Assembly (NCBI RefSeq): GCF_014712675.1
Contig: NZ_JACXSI010000011.1
Span: 29,945-93,944 of the forward strand
Length of the DNA stretch: 64,000 nt
Direction of reading: 5' to 3'
Origin: Peribacillus faecalis
GTDB taxonomy: Bacteria > Bacillota > Bacilli > Bacillales > DSM-1321
Positions 17,632-27,180 of this stretch are shown piece after piece (within the stretch, counting starts at the first letter, position 1; the number at the start of each line of letters is the position of its first letter). The notes under the pieces were generated by a model. The model was not told where the DNA came from, ran no database searches, and saw only the letters and a program-made list of their open reading frames with translations. Position numbers and translations under genes: made by a program.

Positions 17632-18170
17632 AGAAGCTTTATATCCCACTCCTTGCTCTCGTAATTTTTCTATCTGAAAGTATTTTTGTTACAACTTTTT
17701 CAGGTGGATTTTTTACCAGCGATAAAATATTTGTTCCGCGTTTTCTTATGATTTTTCTTGTTTTTATGGCTGTTTATAGCGGAAATCGAACTGCGCTATA
17801 CTATAGTTTTGTAATAGGGATCCTCTTTGATGTGGTATACACAGAGATATTAGGCATATATCTGTTCATCTTCCCGCTTATTACATACGGCATTTCGAAA
17901 GTCATGAAAATACTGCAAAATAATATTTTTGTTGTTTCGTTTATGTCGCTTGTAGCAATTGCCATATTGGAAATGATCGTGTACGGAATGAATGCATTGC
18001 TTGGTTTTGTCTCGATGACTTTCCAACAGTTTTTGAGCGACCGTCTGGTTCCGACGTTAATATTGAATGCGATTGTCATTCTTATTATAGCTTATCCTTT
18101 ACGGAAGTTTTTGCTTAAATATAGTGAAGAAGAGAATAATGAGATTCTTTTTAGAAAAAAAACAAAATAG
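17628..18170 (+). CDS. mreD: Rod-shape-determining protein MreD
   Basis: A 180-residue integral membrane protein with five or six predicted helices and almost no soluble part. It partners MreC in the elongasome. GTG 17628 overlaps the mreC stop (GTGA), with AAGGAGG at the end of mreC as ribosome binding site. The motif GILFDVVYTEILGIY is the conserved core of the family. Confidence 0.94.
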   Translation: MKKLYIPLLALVIFLSESIFVTTFSGGFFTSDKIFVPRFLMIFLVFMAVYSGNRTALYYSFVIGILFDVVYTEILGIYLFIFPLITYGISKVMKILQNNIFVVSFMSLVAIAILEMIVYGMNALLGFVSMTFQQFLSDRLVPTLILNAIVILIIAYPLRKFLLKYSEEENNEILFRKKTK

Positions 18171-18246
18171 AGTCACTTTTAGTAGGTATTGTTTGAAAGG
18201 AATAAACGCCATTTCGTAGAATATTGAATTATTGAGGTGAGAGTGC

Positions 18247-18936
18247 GTGATAAGTAATAAAAATCTGCAAAATGTTATAATCAAAGGCACAAAAGATGGG
18301 TTGACGCTACATCTCAATGATTCGTGTTCTTTTCAGAACGTGATTGAAGAATTGAATGAGAAGGTATCAATGTCCTATCGCCTGGTGAAGGAAGACGATC
18401 CTCTCATTCCTGTTAAGGTACATACAGGAAATAGGCAATTTTCTCAAGAAGAACAAGAACAGATTATTTCTACAATTGAGAGCAACTCAAAGCTGCTTGT
18501 AGAGCGCATTCAATCTAACGTAATGGCGGTTGAAGAAGCGACTCGATTGATTGAAGAGGGGCAAATTAAATCAATAGTCGGGAAGGTCAGGTCCGGACAA
18601 GTGATTGAGGCTCCAGGTGATTTATTGCTGATTGGGGATATAAACCCCGGGGCACAGGTAAAAGCTGTAGGTAATATTTTTATCATTGGAACGATTAAAG
18701 GTTATGCTCATGCGGGCTATAAAGGAAATGCAGAGGCGGTTGTGGCGGCCAGTCAAATGGAAAAAGCTTTAATCGGTATTGCAAATCTTCATACAGCGAT
18801 GGTGACGTCCGGGCCTAAAGATAAGCTCAAACAATTTTGCGCGTACATAAATGATGATAATAATATAGTTTTTGATAAAATTCAGGTTTTAAAGCAACTA
18901 AGACCTAATTTAACTAGATTAGAAGGGGGAATCTAA
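18247..18936 (+). CDS. minC: Septum site-determining protein MinC
   Basis: A 229-residue inhibitor of FtsZ polymerisation. The N-terminal domain binds FtsZ; the C-terminal beta-helix (about residues 120-220; GQVIEAPGDLLLIGDINPGA, NIFIIGTIKG, AHAGYKGN) binds MinD and dimerises. The start is GTG 18247, downstream of GAGGTGAG. It is 2 bp from minD. Confidence 0.95.
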   Translation: MISNKNLQNVIIKGTKDGLTLHLNDSCSFQNVIEELNEKVSMSYRLVKEDDPLIPVKVHTGNRQFSQEEQEQIISTIESNSKLLVERIQSNVMAVEEATRLIEEGQIKSIVGKVRSGQVIEAPGDLLLIGDINPGAQVKAVGNIFIIGTIKGYAHAGYKGNAEAVVAASQMEKALIGIANLHTAMVTSGPKDKLKQFCAYINDDNNIVFDKIQVLKQLRPNLTRLEGGI

Positions 18937-18938
18937 TC

Positions 18939-19742
18939 GTGGGTGAAGCGCTCGTTATAACGTCGGGGAAGGGTGGCGTAGGTAAAACGACTACCTCTGC
19001 CAATCTAGGAACGGCATTAGCACTATTGGGAAAAAAAGTGTGCTTAGTAGATACGGATATAGGTCTGAGAAATTTGGATGTGGTAATGGGGCTTGAGAAC
19101 CGCATTATCTATGACTTAGTAGATGTCATCCAAGAGCGCTGTAAGGTGCAGCAGGCGCTTGTTAAGGACAAGCGTTTTGATGGGCTATTATATTTATTGC
19201 CGGCTGCGCAAACAAGCGATAAATTGTCTATCGCGCCTGAGCAAATGCAAAAGCTTGTTATAGAGCTGAAGCAAGATTTTGATTACATCATTATCGATTG
19301 TCCGGCCGGTATTGAGCAAGGATACAAAAATGCTGTTGCAGGAGCTGATAAGGCTATTGTCGTAACAACCCCTGAAAAGACAGCAGTGCGTGATGCGGAT
19401 CGCATTATTGGTTTATTGGAGAAGGAAGAACATATCGAGTCACCAAAGCTTGTCATTAACCGTATTCGCGGGCATATGATGAACAATGGCGATATGCTTG
19501 ATATTGATGAGATTACAGCGTTTTTATCGATTGATTTAATCGGTATTATTGTCGATGATGATCATGTAATTAAAGCTTCTAATCAAGGCGAGCCGGTTGT
19601 GTTGGACCCGAACAATGAGGCATCGATTGCTTATCGCAATATCGCAAGACGTATACTTGGAGAATCAATTCCGTTGAAACCGATTGAAGCTCAGTCAACG
19701 GGCATGTTTTCAAAAATAAAAAAGCTTTTCGGCGTTAAATAA
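18939..19742 (+). CDS. minD: Septum site-determining ATPase MinD
   Basis: A 267-residue ParA/MinD-family ATPase that recruits MinC to the membrane at cell poles. The deviant Walker A KGGVGKTT is at about 10-17, with DTDIGLRNLD and switch II IIDCPAGIE following. The C-terminus SKIKKLFGVK is the amphipathic membrane-targeting helix. GTG 18939 is used, 2 bp after the minC stop, with AGAAGGGGGA upstream inside minC. Confidence 0.97.
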   Translation: MGEALVITSGKGGVGKTTTSANLGTALALLGKKVCLVDTDIGLRNLDVVMGLENRIIYDLVDVIQERCKVQQALVKDKRFDGLLYLLPAAQTSDKLSIAPEQMQKLVIELKQDFDYIIIDCPAGIEQGYKNAVAGADKAIVVTTPEKTAVRDADRIIGLLEKEEHIESPKLVINRIRGHMMNNGDMLDIDEITAFLSIDLIGIIVDDDHVIKASNQGEPVVLDPNNEASIAYRNIARRILGESIPLKPIEAQSTGMFSKIKKLFGVK

Positions 19743-19750
19743 TGAAAGCA

Positions 19751-19785
19751 AGGCACCCAGAGTCGGTCAGGGTGTCTTTTTTGTG
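19751..19785 (+). terminator. Terminator after minCD
   Basis: GGCACCC pairs with GGGTGTC (one G-T pair) around a 9-10 nt loop and is followed by six T. It ends the minCD transcript before the repeat region. Confidence 0.88.
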
Positions 19786-19837
19786 CTTGAGGAAATTATA
19801 AAAATCTATATTGTGTATAAGTTGAAAAAAGTATATC

Positions 19838-20285
19838 AACGTCCAGATCCACTGCCCAGCCCCTCGAGGTCATAAGCCAAATCACTCCGGAAATTTTACA
19901 ATTTCCTACGTAATTCGTCATATGCAGGTCGGGGCTGAACCGGCCGCTTCCGCTTTTCGGTTCCCGCATGTCTCCTTTTTCATTGGAGTAAATTCGAGAG
20001 ACGTATTCAAAACTGAAAAAGGACCGGTGACGGTTTTTTAAGAAAGATAAGAAAGCATATATTTTGAACTTAGATAGCTGTCTAACCTTATACCTGCCAT
20101 GCTCGGAGTGTAAGCCGTGCCGGCTAGGAAATCAAAGAGCGGATTTCCCATCCGTACCGTCTTACATCTGCCGCATGGCTCCTTCTTTGGTTTGCAGTGG
20201 TTCAAGGATATATGCTTATACAAGGTTGTGTGTAATCTTAAAGTATCTGCTTGGAAACAAAGAAGGTCCGGTACCAGTTTTTCTT
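19838..20285 (+). repeat. Family A repeat, two adjoining modules (copies A2 and A3)
   Basis: The first half (19838-20040) holds the CCCCTCGAGGTCATAAGCC segment, a decayed nested hairpin whose core GAAATT/AATTTC is intact, the GCTTCCGCTTTTCGGTTCCC tail and the border hairpin ACCGGTGACGGT with T run at about 20025. The second half (20041-20285) starts with TAGCTGTCTAACCTTATACC, the outer CCATGC / GCATGG pair, a TGTAAG/CTTACA stem, and ends with an altered border hairpin (CCGGTACCAG then TTTTTCTT). Short open frames inside are not genes. It lies between the minCD terminator and spoIVFA. Confidence 0.8.
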
Positions 20286-20286
20286 A

Positions 20287-20315
20287 GCATGATTCGGACA
20301 AGTTGCTCATATAGT
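20287..20315 (+). promoter_or_regulatory. Candidate sigma-E-type promoter of spoIVFA-spoIVFB
   Basis: GCATGATT (20287-20294) and CATATAGT (20308-20315) with 13 bp spacing resemble the sigma-E consensus. The B. subtilis spoIVF operon is transcribed by sigma-E, and the site lies directly upstream of the start. The match is by eye only. Confidence 0.45.
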
Positions 20316-20346
20316 GGTATTACAATACCAATGTAAAGGAGCATGC

Positions 20347-21096
20347 ATGGTGTATAACGATCGAAGGAAAGAAATTATTAATCGTATAAAGAAAAGAAAC
20401 AAAATGAAGGAACGTCAGCTGCACTCGCGCCATGAACAAAGTCCTTTCCAACCACACTCGGTAACGACCTTTGATGCGGATGAGGAGAGAGGTCACCCGC
20501 TCTTTCGCAAGGATATTATGCTGTTGAAAATATTAATCGCTTCCTTGTTGTTCATTACGGTGGCGATTATATACCGATATCCTTCAAATGATTTAGAGTC
20601 CGTCCGGCAAGTGATTTCCTCCACGATGGAAAACGAGCTGCAGTTTGCATTGGTGACAGATTGGTATGAGGACACCTTCGGCAAGCCGATTGCATTTTTG
20701 CCGTCAGAAAAGAAAGCGGTCAATGAGGATGCCCTGCAAGTTTCCGGTGACTATATACTGCCGGTCAAAGGAAAGATTATTGAAGATTATGCGACAAATG
20801 GAGCCGGCATTATCGTGAAGACAGACAGTGATGACGGTGCCTATGCAATTGAGGATGGTGTCATTATTTATGCCGGTATTAAAGAGGAGTATGGCAATAC
20901 CGTCATTATTCAGCATAAGGATAAGAGCGAAACGTGGTATGGCAATCTTGATGCTATTGATGTGAAAGTGTACAGCCAGATTTCCAAGGGCGAGCAAATT
21001 GGAGTATTGAATGAAGAAGGCACTTTGTTTTTCGGAATGAAAAAAGAAGAAGCCGATCAATTCGTTGATCCCAGTCAGGTGATTTCTGTTGAATAA
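20347..21096 (+). CDS. spoIVFA: Stage IV sporulation protein FA
   Basis: A 249-residue inhibitor and anchor of the SpoIVFB protease in the outer forespore membrane. It has a basic cytoplasmic N-terminus (about 1-55), one transmembrane helix (about 62-78) and a LytM/M23-like domain towards the C-terminus (GNTVIIQHKDKSETWYGNL) that lacks the metal ligands, as in the family. ATG 20347 is 5 nt after AAAGGAG; GTG 20350 is possible. Earlier in-frame codons overlap the candidate promoter. It overlaps spoIVFB by 8 nt. Confidence 0.9.
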   Translation: MVYNDRRKEIINRIKKRNKMKERQLHSRHEQSPFQPHSVTTFDADEERGHPLFRKDIMLLKILIASLLFITVAIIYRYPSNDLESVRQVISSTMENELQFALVTDWYEDTFGKPIAFLPSEKKAVNEDALQVSGDYILPVKGKIIEDYATNGAGIIVKTDSDDGAYAIEDGVIIYAGIKEEYGNTVIIQHKDKSETWYGNLDAIDVKVYSQISKGEQIGVLNEEGTLFFGMKKEEADQFVDPSQVISVE

Positions 21097-21955
21097 ATAT
21101 TTTCGTTTGCTATTTATGCTCCGCATCCATCCGACAACATGGGTGATTATGGCGATTGCGATTTTAACAGCTCATATTTATGAAATGCTCATGCTGCTTG
21201 CTGTCGTTTTAGTTCATGAGATGGGACATGCATGCGCAGCCGCTCATTTTAAATGGCGAATCAAGTCAATCACCTTGTTGCCGTTTGGTGGTGTGCTTGA
21301 TACAGAGGAGCATGGCAATCGGCCGTTAAAAGAAGATTTAATGGTAATTTTATTCGGCCCGATTCAGCATTTAGTGCTCTTTTTACTTGTTTACTTAGCC
21401 TATATATCAGGGGTGGCCGATTATGAAACGTATGTCACCTTTCTTTATATTAACAGCACAATCTGCTTATTTAATTTATTGCCTATTTGGCCGCTTGATG
21501 GCGGGAAACTGCTGTTTTTGCTGTTTTCGCTTAAGTACTCATTTTTGAAGAGCCATTTGCTCATATTGCGGTTTTCAATTCTATTTTCAGTCGCGCTATT
21601 TACTTTCTGCCTTTTATCCGGTCAAATGAGTTTGAATATTATATTGATTTTAAGCTTCATTTGTTTTGCTATTGTAATGGAATGGAGACAGAGACAATAT
21701 GTCTTTATGCGTTTTTTGCTCGAGCGCCATTATGGAAAAAACAGCGAAATGCAGCGTCTCATTTCGTTGACAGTGGATGAGAATAAAACAGTGCATGAAA
21801 TATTGCAGCTGTTTCAACGCGGCTGCAAGCATCCGATTATCGTCATGAAAAATGGAAAAGAACGAGGTATGCTTGATGAAAATGAGGTGTTGCACGCTTA
21901 TTTCAGCGAAAAAATGACCGGTGTTAAAATCGGTGACCTATTATATTCTTATTGA
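21089..21955 (+). CDS. spoIVFB: Stage IV sporulation protein FB, pro-sigma-K processing S2P protease
   Basis: A 288-residue intramembrane metalloprotease that cleaves pro-sigma-K in the mother cell. The zinc motif HEMGH is at 43-47 and the third ligand lies in LLPIWPLDGG (D137), the same spacing as the B. subtilis enzyme. Six hydrophobic segments precede a C-terminal CBS-like domain (about 215-285) that senses ATP in homologues. The TTG start overlaps the end of spoIVFA, with AGGTGAT upstream. Confidence 0.95.
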   Translation: MNKYFRLLFMLRIHPTTWVIMAIAILTAHIYEMLMLLAVVLVHEMGHACAAAHFKWRIKSITLLPFGGVLDTEEHGNRPLKEDLMVILFGPIQHLVLFLLVYLAYISGVADYETYVTFLYINSTICLFNLLPIWPLDGGKLLFLLFSLKYSFLKSHLLILRFSILFSVALFTFCLLSGQMSLNIILILSFICFAIVMEWRQRQYVFMRFLLERHYGKNSEMQRLISLTVDENKTVHEILQLFQRGCKHPIIVMKNGKERGMLDENEVLHAYFSEKMTGVKIGDLLYSY

Positions 21956-22026
21956 TTATGTTATTCTTTCTTCAGAAAACGTCCGTGGTGTTTTGGCATC
22001 CGTTTTTGGAGGGAAGGATTTTTTTT

Positions 22027-23445
22027 ATGAAAAATATCATCGTCAACTTATTATCGAGAGAACAGCGATTTGCAGTGCTTGAACAAGATAAGCTCGAGCA
22101 AATTGTATTGTATAATGAATCGGAAGAAAGTCTTGTCGGCAATGTCTATGTAGGGCGGATTGAAAAGCTTGTGCCTGGAATGGACGCTGCTTTCGTCAAT
22201 TTTGGCCGGCAAAAAAACGGCTTTTTACATAAAGGTGATTTATTGTCGGCAATCGGCAAAGGAAAAGAGACACCAATCAATCAACTGGTGACGCAAGGTG
22301 AAAAACTGCTGATCCAAGTAATCCGTGATGAAACAGAGCATAAGGGAGCAAGAGTGACCGGAATCATTGAAGTATCTACGCCAAGCTTTGTATACAGTTA
22401 CGGGCAAAAACATATTGCCGTATCAAAAAAGTTGGCTGATGCTGATAGAGAGCGTTGGAGAATGCTGGCGGAGAAACATCGTGAAGACAATGAAGGAATG
22501 CTTATCCGTACGGAAATGAATGAAAAGGATGAAGCGTTTTTTATCGGGGAATTGGAGCAATGCCGAAATGTCTATCAAGAATGGCAAAAGCAGCTGATAA
22601 CAGCGAAGTCCCCTGTTTTGCTTTATAAAAAAAATCACTTGCTCTCAAAATTGAAGGACGAAATGAAATTCGGTTCAGGCAGCATTTATGTCGATGATTA
22701 TGCGTTCTATCAGCAACTGCAAAAAGAAACTACAGCAGATTGGGAGCTGAAATATGAACGGGATAAAGAAAATATTTTCTCCCGCTGGAATATTGATGAT
22801 CAATTAAACAAGCTGTACAAGCGTATCGTCTGGCTCCCAAACGGCAGCTTTTTGGTCATCGAGGAAGGCGAAGCGATGACGACGATTGATGTCAATACCG
22901 GGAAGTTCACGGGCAAGCAAGATAAAGAAAGAACAATTGCTGAAACAAACCGATTGGCAGCAATCGAAGCAATGAAGCAAATCAAGCTCCGCAACATAAG
23001 CGGTATCATTTTGATTGACTTTATTAATTGTTCCAACTCGGCAGGGCAAAAGCGGATTGTGCAGGAAGTGGCAGCTTGTGCTAAGCGGGATAAACAGACG
23101 ATTCAGGTGATTGGATTCACCGAATTAGGCGTCTTGCAGCTGACAAGAAAGGTGCAATCAGGTTCACTTCTCCAATCGACAACGTCGGTTTGTCCTACTT
23201 GTGAAGGGCTTGGCAGAGTTGAAAGTGCGCAATCGGCAGCTTTTCGTTTAGAACGCGAGCTTATGCAATATCGCCAGAGCGATTATTCACAAGCAATTGT
23301 TGAAGTGACAAAAGATGTGCTCATTTGGTATTCAGGGGAAAATGCTGTCTATAAACAAAAGCTTGAAGAAAATATCGGTCTTGGCATTGAGTTTCAAATA
23401 ATTGAGGCAGAAAAGCCGTACTATCATATTAAACAGCTGAATTGA
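22027..23445 (+). CDS. rng: Ribonuclease G/E family endoribonuclease
   Basis: A 472-residue RNase G-type enzyme acting on single-stranded A/U-rich RNA and rRNA precursors. It has the N-terminal S1 domain (GNVYVGRIEKLVPGMDAAFV), the catalytic aspartates in TTIDVNTGKFTG and GIILIDFI, and the zinc-link cysteines in CPTCEGLGR. ATG 22027 follows GGAGGGAAGG by 9 nt; the longer frame from 21952 has no such site. B. subtilis lacks this enzyme, while several other bacilli carry it between spoIVFB and rplU, as here. Confidence 0.93.
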   Translation: MKNIIVNLLSREQRFAVLEQDKLEQIVLYNESEESLVGNVYVGRIEKLVPGMDAAFVNFGRQKNGFLHKGDLLSAIGKGKETPINQLVTQGEKLLIQVIRDETEHKGARVTGIIEVSTPSFVYSYGQKHIAVSKKLADADRERWRMLAEKHREDNEGMLIRTEMNEKDEAFFIGELEQCRNVYQEWQKQLITAKSPVLLYKKNHLLSKLKDEMKFGSGSIYVDDYAFYQQLQKETTADWELKYERDKENIFSRWNIDDQLNKLYKRIVWLPNGSFLVIEEGEAMTTIDVNTGKFTGKQDKERTIAETNRLAAIEAMKQIKLRNISGIILIDFINCSNSAGQKRIVQEVAACAKRDKQTIQVIGFTELGVLQLTRKVQSGSLLQSTTSVCPTCEGLGRVESAQSAAFRLERELMQYRQSDYSQAIVEVTKDVLIWYSGENAVYKQKLEENIGLGIEFQIIEAEKPYYHIKQLN

Positions 23446-23479
23446 GAGAACAGAATAAATGGCCTTCGCGCAAAAGATA

Positions 23480-23507
23480 TTGACATGCAGTAAGATTTCA
23501 TGATACC
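23480..23507 (+). promoter_or_regulatory. Promoter of rplU-prp-rpmA
   Basis: TTGACA (23480-23485) with a weaker -10 GATACC (23502-23507) at 16 bp spacing. It starts the transcript carrying the leader described next. Confidence 0.6.
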
Positions 23508-23514
23508 ATTCATT

Positions 23515-23633
23515 TGTTATGTTTGTAGCGCACCAAAAAAAGCTACAACCGCACTGATTAGGTTACTAGAGTATTTACAATACTGTAAATCACCTTTGAC
23601 GGCGAGTCTTAACAAATATGAGGAGGTGCAAGT
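23515..23633 (+). promoter_or_regulatory. Probable L21 leader (rplU 5' untranslated region)
   Basis: The 120 bp between promoter and rplU contains short complementary pieces (TGTAGC and GCTACA; ATTTACAATACTGTAAAT as a compact hairpin, about 23573-23590) and ends in GAGGAGGTG. An autoregulatory ribosomal protein leader is known at this place in Bacillaceae (Rfam L21 leader). Assignment is by position and length; I could not run a covariance model. Confidence 0.55.
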
Positions 23634-23942
23634 ATGTACGCAATTATCGAAACTGGTGGTAAGCAAATCAAAGTAGCAGCTGGTGATGTAGTTTACGTTG
23701 AAAAACTAAACGCAGAAGCAGGCGAAACTGTTACATTTGATAAAGTTTTATTCGTAGGTGGAGAAAACGTGAAAGTTGGTAGCCCAACTGTTGAAGGCGT
23801 TACTGTAACAGGTAAAGTTGAAAAACAAGGCAAACAAAAGAAAATCATCGTTTTCAAATACAAAGCGAAGAAAAACTACCGTAAAAAACAAGGTCACCGT
23901 CAACCATACACTAAAGTTGTTATTGAAGCAATCAACGCGTAA
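23634..23942 (+). CDS. rplU: 50S ribosomal protein bL21
   Basis: A 102-residue protein of the large subunit that contacts 23S rRNA. The start [18 protein letters not shown] and the basic C-terminus [19 protein letters not shown] are diagnostic. It has GAGGAGGTG upstream and is followed 8 bp later by prp. Length equals that of homologues. Confidence 0.98.
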   Translation: MYAIIETGGKQIKVAAGDVVYVEKLNAEAGETVTFDKVLFVGGENVKVGSPTVEGVTVTGKVEKQGKQKKIIVFKYKAKKNYRKKQGHRQPYTKVVIEAINA

Positions 23943-23950
23943 GGTTCACG

Positions 23951-24286
23951 ATGATTACTGTAAAATTTGATTATACTCAAGATGGAAAGATTCAATCTTT
24001 CACAATGAGTGGTCATGCTAATTTTGCAAAACACGGTTCTGACATTGTATGTGCAGGGGCGTCAGCTGTTTCTTTCGGTACAGTCAATAGTATTATGAGC
24101 TTGACTGATGTGAAGCCAGTTATTGATATGTCCGGAAAAGGTGGCTTTCTCCACTGTCAGATTCCGGCTGATTTATCAGCAGAATCGGAAGAAAAAGTGC
24201 AGCTTCTTCTTGAGGCAATGCTTATTTCTTTACAGACAATCGAACGAGACTATGGCAAATATATAAAAATTAACCTCAACAAGTAG
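23951..24286 (+). CDS. prp: Ribosomal-processing cysteine protease Prp (YsxB)
   Basis: A 111-residue cysteine protease that removes the N-terminal extension of ribosomal protein bL27. The catalytic pair is H22 (SGHANFA) and C34 (DIVCAGASA). It lies between rplU and rpmA, the fixed order in Firmicutes, and the downstream bL27 has the matching cleavage site. Confidence 0.95.
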   Translation: MITVKFDYTQDGKIQSFTMSGHANFAKHGSDIVCAGASAVSFGTVNSIMSLTDVKPVIDMSGKGGFLHCQIPADLSAESEEKVQLLLEAMLISLQTIERDYGKYIKINLNK

Positions 24287-24589
<303 letters not shown>

Positions 24590-24597
24590 TGCTTTCA

Positions 24598-24631
24598 ATA
24601 AAACCCTAACCTTAGGTTAGGGTTTTATTCA
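24598..24631 (+). terminator. Terminator after rpmA
   Basis: A perfect 14 bp stem, ATAAAACCCTAACC with GGTTAGGGTTTTAT, around a TTA loop (24612-24614). The T tract lies within the 3' arm. The symmetry means it could act in both directions. Confidence 0.85.
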
Positions 24632-24700
24632 TTATGGGCCTTCAAAATGATGTTCCACATAAATTCCCCGTTAGATTACTCATCCATATTTATTCTTTTC

Positions 24701-24709
24701 TGTTATACT
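24701..24709 (+). promoter_or_regulatory. Candidate extended -10 element for spo0B-obgE
   Basis: TGTTATACT contains TGn plus TATACT, about 75 bp upstream of the spo0B start and downstream of the rpmA terminator. No convincing -35 is seen. Confidence 0.4.
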
Positions 24710-24785
24710 GTTCGTATACGATAAAAACAATGGGGTAGCATGTAATTCTCAGCAAAAATTGATGTGTATTGGGAGATTCATTTTT

Positions 24786-25322
24786 ATGGAGAAAAAATGG
24801 GACATTATTGAGATTTTAAAGTATTGTCGGCATGATTGGCTGAATAAAGTACAGCTGATTAAAGGTAACCTGGAATTAGGCAAAGTAGATGAGGTAAAAG
24901 GAATAATTGAAGCTTTTATAATGGAATCTAAAAATGAAGCCCAACTTTCCAATTTGCATATGCCGAAAATGGCTGAGCTTCTCATTACGCTTAATTGGCG
25001 AGGATTGCCGTTTGCGTTTGAATATGAAATATTAGAAGCTAAAAGAGGCTGTCCGTTAATTGATCAGAAAATGTATGATTGGACGCTATCTTTTATTGGC
25101 TGTTTATGTCAGTCTCTTGACCCGGTTGTCGCTAACGAATTAAAGGCTGTTATTTATGAAAAGGATGAGAGTATCCGTTTTACCTTTGATTTAAGGGGAA
25201 AGATAATGAATAAAGATTTAATTGCGCCATTTTTGCGTGAATGTCCGACAGCTGCAACTATATGTATAAATGAATGCACAACAGAAGAGTTAGTGTTTGA
25301 TATAGAGTGGAAGTGTGAATGA
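24786..25322 (+). CDS. spo0B: Sporulation phosphorelay phosphotransferase Spo0B
   Basis: A 178-residue protein that passes phosphate from Spo0F to Spo0A in the sporulation phosphorelay. The phosphorylated histidine is H16 in LKYCRHDWLNKVQLIKGNLE, the conserved Spo0B helix. The C-terminal half is the degenerate kinase-like domain, which does not bind ATP in the family. ATG 24786 lies 9 nt after GGGAGA; earlier codons in frame have no ribosome binding site. It is 56 bp upstream of obgE, as in B. subtilis. Confidence 0.93.
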   Translation: MEKKWDIIEILKYCRHDWLNKVQLIKGNLELGKVDEVKGIIEAFIMESKNEAQLSNLHMPKMAELLITLNWRGLPFAFEYEILEAKRGCPLIDQKMYDWTLSFIGCLCQSLDPVVANELKAVIYEKDESIRFTFDLRGKIMNKDLIAPFLRECPTAATICINECTTEELVFDIEWKCE

Positions 25323-25378
25323 TAACTTCGGCTACATAGAGGACAACAAAAGAAGTATACAAAAGAGGAAGTGATTAT

Positions 25379-26671
25379 ATGTTCGTTGATCAAGTGAAGA
25401 TATATGTGAAAGGCGGAGATGGCGGTAACGGTATGGTAGCGTTTCGCCGAGAAAAATATGTTCCGAATGGCGGTCCTGCAGGTGGAGACGGCGGTAAAGG
25501 AGCAGACGTCGTATTCCAGGTAGAAGAAGGATTGCGTACGCTTGTTGATTTCCGATTTAAAAGACATTTTAAAGCAGATCGTGGTGTTCACGGTATGTCA
25601 AAAGGAATGCATGGTAAAAATGCCGAGGACTTAATTGTAAAAGTTCCGCCCGGCACAATCGTGCGTGACGAGAAAACAAATGAAATTATCGCGGATTTAG
25701 TTGAGCATGGGCAAACAGCAGTAATCGCTAAAGGAGGACGCGGAGGCCGAGGCAATTGCCGATTTGCGACTCCAGCCAATCCAGCACCGGAAATTGCTGA
25801 AAATGGTGAACCGGGTCAAGAGCGTGATGTTGTTCTTGAGCTGAAACTGTTGGCGGACGTTGGCTTAGTTGGTTTCCCGAGTGTCGGTAAATCAACGTTG
25901 TTATCTGTTGTTTCAGCAGCCAGACCTAAAATCGCTGAATATCACTTCACAACAATCGTTCCGAATTTGGGTGTTGTATCTACTGAAGACAACAGAAGCT
26001 TTGTTATGGCGGACTTGCCTGGTCTGATTGAAGGTGCTTCAGAAGGTGTCGGCTTAGGACATCAATTCCTTCGTCATATTGAAAGAACAAGGGTTATCGT
26101 TCATGTCATTGATATGTCAGGACTTGAAGGAAGAGATCCTTATGAAGACTACGTAACAATCAATAACGAATTGAAAGAGTACAACTTGCGTTTGACAGAG
26201 AGACCGCAAATTATTGCGGCCAATAAAATGGATATGCCTGATGCGGAAGAGAACTTAAAAGCCTTCAGAGAAAAAGTAGGCGAAGATATGCAAATCTTCC
26301 CGATTTCCTCATTCACTCGCGAGGGTGTTCGCGAATTGTTGTTCGCTGTTGCTGACCAGCTAGAGAATACACCGGAATTCCCGCTTGATCATGAGTTGGA
26401 AGAACAAGCAGGTATCCATCGTGTTATGTACAAATTCGAAGATGATACGAAAGAATTCGAAATCTCACGCGAACCGGACGGTCGTTTCGTTGTATCCGGC
26501 GATAAGATTGAAAGATTGTTCGTAATGACAGACTTCAATCGTGACGCATCTGTTGCGCGATTCGCTAGACAGCTTCGTTCATATGGTGTGGACGATGCTC
26601 TGCGCGAACGCGGTGCGAAAGATGGAGACATCGTGAAGATCTGCGAATTTGAGTTTGAATTTGTAGAGTAA
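25379..26671 (+). CDS. obgE: GTPase ObgE/CgtA
   Basis: A 430-residue ribosome-associated GTPase required for 50S maturation and linked to the stringent response and sporulation. The glycine-rich Obg fold covers about 1-158. The G domain has G1 [10 protein letters not shown]3 DLPGLIEGA and G4 NKMD. The C-terminal OCT domain (about 350-425) is present, so it has the three-domain form typical of Firmicutes. ATG 25379 follows GAGGAAGTG. Confidence 0.98.
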   Translation: MFVDQVKIYVKGGDGGNGMVAFRREKYVPNGGPAGGDGGKGADVVFQVEEGLRTLVDFRFKRHFKADRGVHGMSKGMHGKNAEDLIVKVPPGTIVRDEKTNEIIADLVEHGQTAVIAKGGRGGRGNCRFATPANPAPEIAENGEPGQERDVVLELKLLADVGLVGFPSVGKSTLLSVVSAARPKIAEYHFTTIVPNLGVVSTEDNRSFVMADLPGLIEGASEGVGLGHQFLRHIERTRVIVHVIDMSGLEGRDPYEDYVTINNELKEYNLRLTERPQIIAANKMDMPDAEENLKAFREKVGEDMQIFPISSFTREGVRELLFAVADQLENTPEFPLDHELEEQAGIHRVMYKFEDDTKEFEISREPDGRFVVSGDKIERLFVMTDFNRDASVARFARQLRSYGVDDALRERGAKDGDIVKICEFEFEFVE

Positions 26672-26689
26672 TTTTTTGGGGTGAATACT

Positions 26690-27142
26690 TTGAAAAAAAG
26701 CAGCGATCATAAATATTATTTAGTTCGTGAAGATGTTTTGCCTGAAGCTATGCAAAAAACATTGGAAGCGAAAGAACTGATTCAACGAGGAAAAGCGGAG
26801 TCTGTTTGGGAAGCCGTACAGAAGGTTGATTTAAGCCGAAGCGCTTTTTATAAATATCGTGATACGGTTTTTCCTTTTCATACAATTGTAAAAGAAAAAA
26901 TTATAACACTGTTTTTCCATCTTGAAGATCGCTCGGGAGCATTGTCTAATTTGTTGACGATTGTCGCAAATGCAGGCTGTAACGTGCTGACGATTCATCA
27001 GACGATACCGATTGAAGGAAGGGCAAATGTGACGCTATCCCTAAATGTCAGTTCGATGAACACGGATCTGGACGGACTGCTGTCTGAACTGAAGAAGCTG
27101 GAATTTGTGAACAAAGTAGAAGTGCTAGGTTCAGGAGCCTAA
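26690..27142 (+). CDS. pheB: ACT-domain protein PheB
   Basis: A 150-residue protein with an N-terminal helix-turn-helix-like region (about 25-60; [20 protein letters not shown]) and a C-terminal ACT domain (about 70-148; [20 protein letters not shown]). ACT domains bind amino acids. It was named for its link to phenylalanine synthesis, but its direct function is not established. TTG 26690 is preferred because GGGGTG is 6 nt upstream; GTG 26681 is the alternative. In B. subtilis pheB directly precedes pheA; here about 700 bp of repeats separate them. Confidence 0.88.
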   Translation: MKKSSDHKYYLVREDVLPEAMQKTLEAKELIQRGKAESVWEAVQKVDLSRSAFYKYRDTVFPFHTIVKEKIITLFFHLEDRSGALSNLLTIVANAGCNVLTIHQTIPIEGRANVTLSLNVSSMNTDLDGLLSELKKLEFVNKVEVLGSGA

Positions 27143-27180
27143 CCAGCATCATGTTTTTCACAGCCTGGCCAATACTCTTA

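Noticed and set aside
20038-20336. Open frames on both strands between minD and spoIVFA
   Set aside because: They lie wholly in family A repeats; composition follows hairpin structure and the same frames are not kept in other copies.
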